This document shows positions 13,591 to 19,725 of a stretch of 21,965 nt of DNA, piece by piece. Position 1 is the first letter of the stretch, and every line of letters starts with the position of its first letter. The DNA lies in the IMG/VR virus record IMGVR_UViG_3300025640_000067, positions 1 through 21,965 of that record; one strand, written 5' to 3'. Below the pieces are notes generated by a model. That model searched no databases. It saw only the letters and a program-made list of their open reading frames with translations, and was not told where the DNA came from. Origin of the DNA: a virus. The position numbers were made by a program, and so were the translations under genes.

Positions 13591-14052
13591 ATGAAAGACA
13601 AACTCATCAACGCCAAGGTCATCTATCCTACCCTTGGTCACACCGTACTCACTACGGGTCAGGATATCCGCCGAGACGAGAACGTCGAGGTCATTGTTCA
13701 TGTAGGCACTAAGGCTTCGGGCCATGCGTGGTTCGAGTTCCACGACACCAAGTGGGACGGCGAGAAGTACTACGCCGAGGGTGGCCTTGAGATTGACGGC
13801 GGCAAGCTCGTTGACTACGATGGTGTCGGGTCGTTGCCCACTGTGGTGATGGACATCTTGACCAACGAGTTCGACATCGACGTGACGGAGGTGTACGACA
13901 AAGACGGACAGCCCAACGAGTACAAGGTGTTCAAGTACCACCTTGACGGCAAGGCGTTCGACGATTGGGACGATGCCTATGAGTACATCCACTCACTCAA
14001 CCTTGACCGCGATGCTACCCGCGCCAAGTTCAATTCAATACAAGAGCTATGA
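13591..14052 (+). CDS. hypothetical early protein (153 aa)
   Basis: ATG 13591 (MKDKLINAKVIYPTLGHTVL) lies 4 nt after a CAAATACAAT leader element. The protein is acidic and beta-rich in its first half (VEVIVHVGTKASGHAWFEFHD, WDGEKYYAEGGLEIDGGKL) and helical in the second (DWDDAYEYIHSLNLDRDATRA). I do not recognise the family. It is the first gene of a run of coupled small genes to 15355 (ATGA with the 49-aa gene). Confidence 0.75.
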   Translation: MKDKLINAKVIYPTLGHTVLTTGQDIRRDENVEVIVHVGTKASGHAWFEFHDTKWDGEKYYAEGGLEIDGGKLVDYDGVGSLPTVVMDILTNEFDIDVTEVYDKDGQPNEYKVFKYHLDGKAFDDWDDAYEYIHSLNLDRDATRAKFNSIQEL

Positions 14053-14198
14053 ACGACACATACATACTCGTGTTATGGCCTCAATGCCAAGCCTACATGG
14101 ATGAGCCGTGGTTCGAGGAAGAAGCCATCCTTGCTGACGCAGATAGCGTGGGCGAATCAAACGCATGGTTTATCCCAACCGAATACATCAAGTCATGA
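14049..14198 (+). CDS. 49-aa acidic early protein
   Basis: ATG 14049 to TGA 14198, coupled by ATGA on both sides. The product begins MNDTYILVLWPQCQAYMDEP and ends NAWFIPTEYIKS, with WFEEEAILADADS in between. This composition, with a hydrophobic strand then an acidic helix, resembles other tiny early proteins of phages with no known function. The flush overlaps on both sides are the main argument that it is translated. Confidence 0.65.
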   Translation: MNDTYILVLWPQCQAYMDEPWFEEEAILADADSVGESNAWFIPTEYIKS

Positions 14199-14536
14199 GA
14201 GACAATATGAAACTTATCCTACGCTGTGCCCAACACATGCAAGAGGGTTCTGACCTCGGCGATGGAGTCAAAGAAATGCTAAGCAACATTGAGACCGAGG
14301 CCATGAGGGGCTTGCAAGGCGACAAGGTCATCGTCCCAAGCAAGTTGTTCGGCGACATCGACATCCCAAAAGATGTCATCACAGGGATGAGCAATGGCGA
14401 CGATGACCTGTGGTTCAACATGAGCAAACACTTGGACATCAACATCGCCTATATCAAGGAGTGGTGGTTCGACATCTACCCCGTCAAGAACGGAGAAATC
14501 GACACCAGAAACACCATTGAATCAGGAAAGCTATGA
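14195..14536 (+). CDS. hypothetical early protein (113 aa)
   Basis: Start chosen at ATG 14195 (MRDNMKLILRCAQHMQEGSD), overlapping the previous stop. The N-terminal half is helical with LGDGVKEMLSNIETEAMRG; the C-terminal half is acidic with VPSKLFGDIDIPKD, NGDDDLWFNM and a Trp-rich KEWWFDIYP segment. I do not recognise it. It is coupled by ATGA to the zinc-ribbon protein gene. Confidence 0.7.
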   Translation: MRDNMKLILRCAQHMQEGSDLGDGVKEMLSNIETEAMRGLQGDKVIVPSKLFGDIDIPKDVITGMSNGDDDLWFNMSKHLDINIAYIKEWWFDIYPVKNGEIDTRNTIESGKL

Positions 14537-14763
14537 CCTATCAAGAGAAGATTGACAACATGGTCGAGCACCTCAAGGGGTTCGGCTCGTTCCAACAGAT
14601 GGCTCGGTTTGTATTGAGCCTTCAGGACGATGACTGCCCACGATGCGGCGGCGAGGGGTTTGTTTACTCTACCCACTACGCCGACCCCTATTCCACAACA
14701 CGCAGGTGCGAATGCACTGAGCGTGACCCTGACGAGAAATACGAACAACAAAACGAGAAATAA
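14533..14763 (+). CDS. small zinc-ribbon-like protein (76 aa)
   Basis: An N-terminal helical part (MTYQEKIDNMVEHLKGFGSF, QQMARFVLSLQ) is followed by DDDCPRCGGEGFVY and RRCECTERDPDE. The CPRCGGEG...RRCEC arrangement is like half of a DnaJ-type zinc finger or a small zinc ribbon with four cysteines (residues 35, 38, 58 and 60 approximately). Metal binding is likely; the role is unknown. Coupled by ATGA upstream and TAATG downstream. Confidence 0.75.
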   Translation: MTYQEKIDNMVEHLKGFGSFQQMARFVLSLQDDDCPRCGGEGFVYSTHYADPYSTTRRCECTERDPDEKYEQQNEK

Positions 14764-15110
14764 TGGGACTTGATATGTACCTCTCCCGTGTGACACGGGA
14801 AACCAAAGTGTGTTGGCGCAAGGCCAATGCCATCCACGCATACATCGTGGGCAACCACGCAGACGGAGACGACTGCACACCTATCGAACTCGACAGGGAC
14901 TCCATTAAGGAGTTGCGCGACCGATGCACAGACGTGCTGTCTGACCGTAGCCTTGCTCCAGAGCTTCTGCCTACTTCGAGCGGGTTCTTCTTCGGCAGTA
15001 CCGAGTACGACGATTGGTACTTCGAAGAGCTGGAGCGTACCGAGAAAGAGTTGACCGAACTCTTGCGCGACAAGACATGGGACTACCTCGAATACCAAGC
15101 GTCATGGTAA
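14763..15110 (+). CDS. conserved phage protein (WRKANAIH...LPTSSGFFFG family, 115 aa)
   Basis: The protein opens MGLDMYLSRVTRETKVCWRK, continues with ANAIHAYIVG, and has ELLPTSSGFFFGSTEYDDWYFEEL in the middle, in two runs (about residues 67-90). MGLDMYL, WRKANAIH and LP-T-x-S-GFFFGS-x-x-YD are hallmarks of a common phage family that is still without an established function. The usual insertion between MGLDMYL and WRKANAIH is very short here. TAATG start overlap; the next gene starts inside its end (ATGGTAA). Confidence 0.85.
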   Translation: MGLDMYLSRVTRETKVCWRKANAIHAYIVGNHADGDDCTPIELDRDSIKELRDRCTDVLSDRSLAPELLPTSSGFFFGSTEYDDWYFEELERTEKELTELLRDKTWDYLEYQASW

Positions 15111-15355
15111 GAACAAAGCACCTCGACTACACTCCCTCCGACCTGCCCCGCCTGATTGTGGACAGCATCAGACGCATCAGGATACCCAACCCTTTGAGGC
15201 ACAACAGACAGCTCGTTGGTGTCACTGCCTTCAGCGAACGCATTGTATTGAACACATGGCTATGTCTATGGGACTCGTATGACGCTCGCATACCCGACCA
15301 CCATGCCATTTCGAATCAGTTCGAAACGCTGACAGTAGAAAAGTTAGGGAAATAA
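15104..15355 (+). CDS. hypothetical early protein (83 aa)
   Basis: ATG 15104 lies 6 nt inside the end of the preceding gene. The product is basic (MVRTKHLDYTPSDLPRLIVD, SIRRIRIPNPLRHNRQ) with a hydrophobic middle (VGVTAFSERIVLNTWLCLW). I do not recognise it. The stop is followed by an AATAAATA sequence also seen after the membrane-protein gene at 12540, where the duplicated promoter region begins. Confidence 0.65.
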   Translation: MVRTKHLDYTPSDLPRLIVDSIRRIRIPNPLRHNRQLVGVTAFSERIVLNTWLCLWDSYDARIPDHHAISNQFETLTVEKLGK

Positions 15356-15367
15356 ATAGCAATACGC

Positions 15368-15397
15368 TTGCACAGTTCAATCATTTATTGTACATTG
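15368..15397 (+). promoter_or_regulatory. early promoter, duplicated type A, copy 2
   Basis: TTG (15368-15370), 20-nt spacer beginning CACAGTTCAATCATT, then TACATTG (15391-15397). Matches the copy at 12553-12582 almost base for base and continues beyond it with GCAC-y-ATGATT. Here the ATGATT is not the gene start: the gene uses ATG 15418, so the leader would be about 15 nt. Confidence 0.6.
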
Positions 15398-15417
15398 CAC
15401 TATGATTCACAACTACA

Positions 15418-15648
15418 ATGAAAGTATATGCACGGGCCAAGACCAAGGCGGCCCTCAACCAACTGCTCAGGGAAAACAACCTCGTCCCTGTGAAGGAGTA
15501 CTCACTACTCAGACACGGAGTCAAGTTCACTTTAGGTCTTGACGTACCTGATGGCACAGAGGTAGCCATCTACAAAGAAATCAGAAACGGGTTCCCGTAT
15601 GCCCACTCATTCGGCACATACAACTACAATACAAACCAAGTAAAATGA
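15418..15648 (+). CDS. hypothetical early protein (76 aa)
   Basis: Starts MKVYARAKTKAALNQLLREN. A basic N-terminal helix leads into LVPVKEYSLLRHGVKFTLGLD and a Tyr/Asn-rich end NYNTNQVK. I do not recognise it. It is the first gene after the second type-A promoter and is coupled by ATGA to the 142-aa gene. Confidence 0.7.
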   Translation: MKVYARAKTKAALNQLLRENNLVPVKEYSLLRHGVKFTLGLDVPDGTEVAIYKEIRNGFPYAHSFGTYNYNTNQVK

Positions 15649-16073
15649 ACGAAGTACAAAACCCCGGCTCGGTGAACGAGCCACAGACACCGGAGGTCAC
15701 ACCGCAGACTCGTGACACATTGCTCGAACAGCTCAACTTCCTTATCGACGGAGCGCGTTCCAACCTGATGGACATGAAGGCAAGCCTTGCCATCGACGGC
15801 CCCTTGCTCAAGCCTGAGCCTCAGTATACCAAGGAGCAGGTCGTCAAGATGTTGCGCTCTGCGTATGACCTCGGAGCTACAGCACACGAGGAGAGCATGG
15901 AAGTACAGACGGATAGTTGGCAGGGTGGCGTCGCGGTAGACGTCGAGTTGGAAGAGGGTTGCTTCAGCTACAATGGCAGTGTCACTATAGAAGAGGATAC
16001 CATCAAGGATTTAGTCAACTTTGACACCCCCAAAATGACCGACGAGTGGGTCGAAGAAATCCTCAAGTCATGA
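15645..16073 (+). CDS. hypothetical early protein (142 aa), GSVNEP insert
   Basis: The N-terminus MNEVQNPGSVNEPQTPEV contains palindrome copy 7 as Gly-Ser-Val-Asn-Glu-Pro at residues 8-13, in a Pro/Glu-rich, probably disordered tail. A helical region follows (LLEQLNFLIDGARSNLMDMK), then YTKEQVVKMLRSAYDLGATA and an acidic C-terminal half. Family not recognised. Start and stop overlap neighbours by ATGA. Confidence 0.7.
   Translation: MNEVQNPGSVNEPQTPEVTPQTRDTLLEQLNFLIDGARSNLMDMKASLAIDGPLLKPEPQYTKEQVVKMLRSAYDLGATAHEESMEVQTDSWQGGVAVDVELEEGCFSYNGSVTIEEDTIKDLVNFDTPKMTDEWVEEILKS
15665..15683 (+). repeat. GGCTCG palindrome, copy 7 (in frame, encodes GSVNEP)
   Basis: C-GGCTCG-GTGAA-CGAGCC-A, seven codons after the start of the 142-aa gene. 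This is the rightmost copy; none was found to its right or left of 10.9 kb. Confidence 0.85.
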
Positions 16074-16627
16074 AGAACACATCACAGTCCCGCAACTTTG
16101 CGGAATCGATGGGCCAAGCCATGGCCTTTGGTATCGGTGTCACCTGTTGTGATATCTTCAGTAGCCCACAAATCAGTGGGTATGTACACGGCGTACGCCA
16201 CGGCGAGGAGGCTCAGTTCGATATTAAATCGGCTTTCACCATCGACAAGTATCTGTTGTGGCGTGACATGATGCACAAGGCAGAGCTGATGGGCAGTCGG
16301 CGCGACCATGACCCTTGCGGTTATGGTGTCGCCATCCATCGCACTGGCCCACTCATTACGATGCAGACGATACGTTGCCATATGTTTATGGAGAACGCCC
16401 TTGATTCCGCTGAGTCAGAGATGACCGAGCGATTCATCTACCACATATCTGACTGCGATGCGCTCATCTATCTTGAGCAACACGGTAAGATACCGGGTAG
16501 CACAGAAGGTTTCGTCGAGGGTTACGAAAACTACGAACATGAATACGTCCCTTACGATGGAGAGTACAATGCACGAAGAGCTGTCCGAATTGCAGAAGCA
16601 TCTACAAGACTTGGCGGCAGGTTATGA
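16070..16627 (+). CDS. hypothetical early protein (185 aa)
   Basis: Start at ATG 16070 (MKNTSQSRNFAESMGQAMAF), overlapping the previous stop. Features: GIGVTCCDIFSS, SGYVHGVRHGEEAQFD, a CGYGVAIHRTGPLI segment, and a C-terminal YENYEHEYVPYDGEYNARRA. Two adjacent cysteines near residue 27 and several His/Asp could form a metal or active site, but I cannot match a known enzyme. Its last 59 nt overlap a small gene in another frame. Confidence 0.7.
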   Translation: MKNTSQSRNFAESMGQAMAFGIGVTCCDIFSSPQISGYVHGVRHGEEAQFDIKSAFTIDKYLLWRDMMHKAELMGSRRDHDPCGYGVAIHRTGPLITMQTIRCHMFMENALDSAESEMTERFIYHISDCDALIYLEQHGKIPGSTEGFVEGYENYEHEYVPYDGEYNARRAVRIAEASTRLGGRL

Positions 16628-16730
16628 AGAAAGATATGGACGAGACGAGGTGCACAATTCTCTAACAAATACAGTCTATTACATACAGAAATCATTAGAC
16701 AATGGAATACATTTACATCCTCCATTATGA
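16569..16730 (+). CDS. short helical protein (53 aa)
   Basis: Fills the 74-nt interval between the 185-aa and 71-aa genes, overlapping both (59 and 29 nt). The product starts MHEELSELQKHLQDLAAGYE and continues ERYGRDEVHNSLTNTVYYIQ, an amphipathic helical pattern of Leu every three to four residues. ATG 16557 four codons earlier is an alternative start. Long overlaps lower confidence; the interval also holds CAAATACAGT (16666-16675), which could be a leader for the next gene. Confidence 0.5.
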   Translation: MHEELSELQKHLQDLAAGYEERYGRDEVHNSLTNTVYYIQKSLDNGIHLHPPL

Positions 16731-16917
16731 TACCGAAAACCTTGGCACCGTATGGTCTAAGGCATACCGTGGTCAGCTATCAGCACGCAAGGGATTGAAC
16801 AAGGCATTGGGCGAAGAGTTGGCCCAAGGCAATGACTTCAAGTCCGGCGACCAAGACACTGTGATGCTAAGGCACGGGCGATTGTACATCCAAGAACTAT
16901 TAATTGAAAACGAATGA
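16702..16917 (+). CDS. hypothetical early protein (71 aa)
   Basis: Starts MEYIYILHYDTENLGTVWSK. A small alpha/beta protein with YRGQLSARKGLNKALGEELA and a C-terminal beta part VMLRHGRLYIQELLIENE. I do not recognise it. It is coupled by ATGA to the DnaA-like gene, so it probably belongs to the replication block. Confidence 0.7.
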   Translation: MEYIYILHYDTENLGTVWSKAYRGQLSARKGLNKALGEELAQGNDFKSGDQDTVMLRHGRLYIQELLIENE

Positions 16918-17201
16918 AACGAGACATCTTCGAAGAGTACGTAGACAAGGTGACCAACCACTTCGGCATTAGCCGAGAGCAGTTCTTCACCAAGGACAAG
17001 ACACGAGACATTGTAGACGCACGGCAAATGCTCTACTACTTGTGCAAGGAGCGGCCCATCACCACTCAATACATCAAGCACTACATGGGTGCCAACGGCT
17101 ATGACGTAGCTGTAACGACAATCACCCATGGCATCAAGCGTATAGAGAAAGAGGTGGTCCAAGACCCTGACTATATCACCATCATAAACAAACTAAAATG
17201 A
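16914..17201 (+). CDS. DnaA domain-IV-like DNA-binding protein (95 aa)
   Basis: The sequence DIVDARQMLYYLCKERPIT (about residues 34-52), then IKHYMGANGYDVAVTTITHG and IKRIEKEV, follows the C-terminal DNA-binding domain of DnaA: the VDARQ..MYL helix, the helix before the signature, and TTITHGIKRIE in place of D-H-S-T-V-xH. The N-terminal 30 residues form a short extra helix. There is no ATPase domain. Stand-alone proteins of this type occur in Bacteroidota phages. It may recognise the phage origin or act as a regulator; the CGACAT repeats at 10.5 and 19.6 kb are candidate targets (inference). It precedes the recombination genes with ATGA coupling. Confidence 0.8.
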   Translation: MKRDIFEEYVDKVTNHFGISREQFFTKDKTRDIVDARQMLYYLCKERPITTQYIKHYMGANGYDVAVTTITHGIKRIEKEVVQDPDYITIINKLK

Positions 17202-17791
17202 AACCTGAATCAGTTTACAACAACCTCAAGGCCATCGACGTCCGGCCCAAGGCAGAGAAGAAAGGGCGTGCCGACTACCTCTCGTGGGCTCACGCTTGGG
17301 ACATGCTCAAGAGCAACTACCCTCAGGCACAGCGCATCATCTATGAGAGTGAGCACACTGGACTCAACTACTTCACCGATGGCAAGACGGCTTACGTCAA
17401 GGTGGGTATTGTGGTCAACGACTTAGAGCACATCGATATGCTTTGCGTCATGGACCACCGCAACAAATCCATCCCTATCGAAAAGCTTTGCAGCTTCGAG
17501 GTCAACAAGACAATCCAACGGGCCACTGCTAAGGCCATTGCGATGCACGGCCTTGGACTTTCTCTGTGGACAGGTGAGGATATACCCACCCCACCCACTG
17601 AGGCCAAGGAAGCCCCCTCTAAAGAGGTCAAGAAGAAGATTACCCTCAAGGTAGACGACGAGAACTGGGGCAAGGTGCTCAAGTATGTGGTCGCCAACAA
17701 GGAGAAGGGCGTTGACGACCTGCTCAAGGAACTGCGTGTCAAGTACAGCGTTTCCGCTACGGTCAAGAAAGAAATCGAGGCCAACCTATGA
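17198..17791 (+). CDS. ssDNA-annealing protein, Sak3/DUF1071 type
   Basis: A 197-aa protein. YLSWAHAWDMLKSNYP (residues 27-42), TDGKTAYVKVGIVV (60-73) and VNKTIQRATAKAIAMHGLGL (102-121), followed by SLWTGEDIP, are the core signature of the DUF1071 (Sak3) single-strand-annealing proteins, which act like lambda Beta in recombination. After a Pro/Glu/Lys linker (130-146) comes a C-terminal helical segment VDDENWGKVLKYVVANKEKG. It is directly coupled to an exonuclease gene, the usual pairing in phage recombination modules. Confidence 0.85.
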   Translation: MKPESVYNNLKAIDVRPKAEKKGRADYLSWAHAWDMLKSNYPQAQRIIYESEHTGLNYFTDGKTAYVKVGIVVNDLEHIDMLCVMDHRNKSIPIEKLCSFEVNKTIQRATAKAIAMHGLGLSLWTGEDIPTPPTEAKEAPSKEVKKKITLKVDDENWGKVLKYVVANKEKGVDDLLKELRVKYSVSATVKKEIEANL

Positions 17792-18519
17792 GCGACATCA
17801 TCGAGCAACTGCGTGACGACACCAACTACTATGGCAAGGTCGGCAGGCAATACATGTCCAACTCGGACATCAAGGTCTTGCTTGACAACCCTTCCATGTT
17901 CGGTGTCCCTACCCCTGACAACCCTGCCTTTGCCAAGGGCCGCCTCTTCCATCAGCTCATCCTTGAGCCGGAGAAAGCAGCCAAGGTCGAGAGCGTCAAC
18001 ACTGTAAGCCGCAACAGCAAAGTGTACAAGGAGGCTTGTACTGAGCGCGGTGTAGAGTTCATGCTCCTGACCAAGGAGATGCAGGAGATACACGGGTGGG
18101 CGCAGAAGATGCTCGGCAACTACGACTTCTTCGAAGCCATCCGTGATGAAGCCAACAAGTATGAGGAACCCATCGTGGGTACCATCATGGGTCGAGAGTT
18201 CAAGGCCAAGGCAGATATCCTCTGTCCGGACCGCATCATCGACCTAAAGACCACTGGCAACATCGACGACTTCAAGTGGTCGGCACGCAAGTATGGCTAC
18301 GACAGCCAATGCTACATCTACCAAAGCCTATTCGGCGTACCGCTGGTGTTCTTCGCCATCGACAAGAAGACGGGTATGATGGGCATGTACGAGCCAAGCC
18401 AAGACTTTATCCTCCGTGGCAGGGACAAAGTCGAACGGGCCCTTGAGGTCCACGATAAGTTCTTCGGGACTGATGCCACACACACAATTGAAACCTTTTA
18501 TATCCAAGAGACACTATGA
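17788..18519 (+). CDS. PD-(D/E)XK exonuclease (RecE/YqaJ-like, DUF3799 type)
   Basis: A 243-aa protein. AKGRLFHQLILEPEK (residues 49-63) carries the early conserved His55. The catalytic core is YEEPIVGTIMGREFKAKAD (125-143, Glu126/127 and Asp143) then IIDLKTT (150-156: Asp152 and Lys154 of the D-x-K motif), followed by KYGYDSQCYIYQ (168-179, Gln174 and Tyr178). This is the arrangement of RecE/lambda-exonuclease relatives that resect dsDNA ends. With the annealing protein upstream it forms a complete phage recombination pair. The C-terminal part after residue 200 is probably an interaction region. Confidence 0.85.
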   Translation: MSDIIEQLRDDTNYYGKVGRQYMSNSDIKVLLDNPSMFGVPTPDNPAFAKGRLFHQLILEPEKAAKVESVNTVSRNSKVYKEACTERGVEFMLLTKEMQEIHGWAQKMLGNYDFFEAIRDEANKYEEPIVGTIMGREFKAKADILCPDRIIDLKTTGNIDDFKWSARKYGYDSQCYIYQSLFGVPLVFFAIDKKTGMMGMYEPSQDFILRGRDKVERALEVHDKFFGTDATHTIETFYIQETL

Positions 18520-18767
18520 GTGATAACAAAGACAGGGTCTACGCACCCGCCATGAATTGGTCCGCACCTCGTGACGAGGCACCCGACTTCATCAAAGCCA
18601 AGGTCGGCATCAAGGTCGAAGAGTTCGTTGCCTTCCTTCAGGAGAACGCCAAGCCCTCGGGTTGGATAAACTTCGAGATGAAGGAGAGCCAAGACGGACG
18701 CTACTACTTCGAGCTCGACATGTGGGAGCCGAAGGCTAAGGTCGAGGAAGACGAAGCCCCATTCTAA
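18516..18767 (+). CDS. small protein with SSB-like acidic tip (83 aa)
   Basis: A beta-rich protein with DFIKAKVGIKVEEFVAFLQ (24-42), WINFEMKESQDGRYYFELDMW and a C-terminus ending EEDEAPF. The D/E-rich tail closing in Pro-Phe is the hallmark of SSB C-terminal tips, which bind RecQ, exonuclease I, primase and other partners. The body lacks a clear full-length OB fold at 83 aa, yet the small beta-barrel-like pattern would allow a reduced one. It is coupled by ATGA to the exonuclease gene. A role as a phage SSB or an SSB mimic in replication/recombination is inferred. Confidence 0.7.
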   Translation: MSDNKDRVYAPAMNWSAPRDEAPDFIKAKVGIKVEEFVAFLQENAKPSGWINFEMKESQDGRYYFELDMWEPKAKVEEDEAPF

Positions 18768-18800
18768 TGGGGTCAGCCTGATACATCCGTACTCCATCAG

Positions 18801-18842
18801 GCGAGGGGAAGAGGGGGCAACGGCCCCCTCTTTCTTCCTCGC
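18801..18842 (+). terminator. strong intrinsic terminator
   Basis: An eight-pair GAGGGGGC-AACG-GCCCCCTC hairpin (18811-18830) is followed by TTTCTT. Outside it GCGAGG (18801-18806) can pair with CCTCGC (18837-18842), extending the structure. It lies 34 nt after the 83-aa gene and closes the replication/recombination transcript. Confidence 0.85.
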
Positions 18843-18858
18843 ACAAATACAATTAACT

Positions 18859-19089
18859 ATGAAACCAGTAAATACAAAAAGCCTTTTTCATGTCCTGTGC
18901 GCGACTCTTGAGAAGTTAGACAGCGCAGAGATTAACGTCAACCAAGCGTCAGCCACGGCCAAGTTGGTCGGTCAGTGTACCAACCTGCTCAACTACGAGC
19001 TCAAGCGTGCCGCGCTGATGACCAACGACGACTTCCGCCATGCTCACCGAAATTTGGAGAGCAAGAACTTTGATAGCCTACCGGAATGA
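18859..19089 (+). CDS. conserved phage protein (76 aa, helical)
   Basis: Starts MKPVNTKSLFHVLCATLEKL. The pattern LEKLDSAEINVNQASATAKLVGQ then LLNYELKRA is, from memory, a recurring small family in Bacteroidota phage replication regions, with a helical coiled body and no catalytic residues. ATG 18859 follows a CAAATACAAT leader element by 5 nt, directly after the terminator. It is coupled by ATGA to the next gene. Confidence 0.8.
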   Translation: MKPVNTKSLFHVLCATLEKLDSAEINVNQASATAKLVGQCTNLLNYELKRAALMTNDDFRHAHRNLESKNFDSLPE

Positions 19090-19559
19090 TTGAGTACGAG
19101 GAGTTCCTTTGTGAGCAGGATTACGAGGAGTGGTGGGAGCATCCTGAAGTGATGGAAATACACAAAGAGTTTTGCTCATTTCTTGAGGATGGCAATTACC
19201 GTGACCTACCTGCGCACTGGATAAAATACAGTGGTCACACAATTGCCCTTTCATCGGGCAATACGTATGACTTCTACAGACGAGGCATCACACAACAAGA
19301 AGCTGAGTTGCTTGCCATACAGTTTCTGGACAATAGGCTGGACAGGATGACGAAGTACCTGAGGAGAATGCGGAACCTTGCTCGCAAGCACAACGTGGAG
19401 GACATGAGTGACTACGAGAGGCACTGGTTCTTTCGCAAGAAAGCACGAGCGCCATGGTGGCCAAAGGGTGACTATGACTACCATGCGGGGGAGTACAGAA
19501 TATTCAGCTACCCCTTGCGTCTTCTGAACACCAATCGACTGAAAAACTACGGACAATAA
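19086..19559 (+). CDS. hypothetical protein (157 aa)
   Basis: Starts MIEYEEFLCEQDYEEWWEHP, strongly acidic for 40 residues, then turns basic with NRLDRMTKYLRRMRNLARKH (about 103-122) and Trp/Tyr-rich APWWPKGDYDYHAGEYRIF. No transmembrane segment. I do not recognise the family. The acidic-then-basic layout may reflect protein-nucleic acid contact. It ends just before the second control region. Confidence 0.7.
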   Translation: MIEYEEFLCEQDYEEWWEHPEVMEIHKEFCSFLEDGNYRDLPAHWIKYSGHTIALSSGNTYDFYRRGITQQEAELLAIQFLDNRLDRMTKYLRRMRNLARKHNVEDMSDYERHWFFRKKARAPWWPKGDYDYHAGEYRIFSYPLRLLNTNRLKNYGQ

Positions 19560-19562
19560 AAG

Positions 19563-19722
19563 ACCATGTCGGAATGTCGGTTTTCCTCTGGCCTATAGAG
19601 AGAGAGAGAGAATACTCTACTTTTCTTTTCTCCTACATACATACAAGAAGAATCGACATTATCGACACTAAGACTGAGTATCAATAAGTTAACTATAATA
19701 AACCGACACAAAAACCGACACA
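19563..19722 (+). promoter_or_regulatory. control region copy 2 before the primase gene
   Basis: Order: ACCATGTCGGAATGTCGG, CCTATAG, (AG)7 (19597-19610), T/C-rich stretch, TACAAGAAGAAT, CGACATTATCGACACT (19654-19669), TATAAT (19694-19699) and CCGACACA twice, 12 bp apart (19703-19710, 19715-19722). It matches copy 1 at 10495-10672 in order and orientation. No TTG/-7 pair of the Bacteroidota type is visible for rightward reading; the TATAAT and CCGACACA repeats sit next to the primase start. Candidate origin of replication or shared operator. Confidence 0.6.
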
Positions 19723-19725
19723 CCC

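Noticed and set aside
13432-13992. Minus-strand open frame (186 aa) opposite the 153-aa gene
   Set aside because: Antisense shadow created by GC-rich third positions; the plus-strand genes are coupled and have better composition.
14583-14610. GGCTCG...GGCTCG pair in the zinc-ribbon gene as an eighth palindrome copy
   Set aside because: The two halves are direct, not inverted, and the CGAGCC arm is missing.
10926-15683. Palindromes as a CRISPR array
   Set aside because: Units are 17-19 nt, separated by hundreds of unequal bases, in and between genes, with no cas genes.
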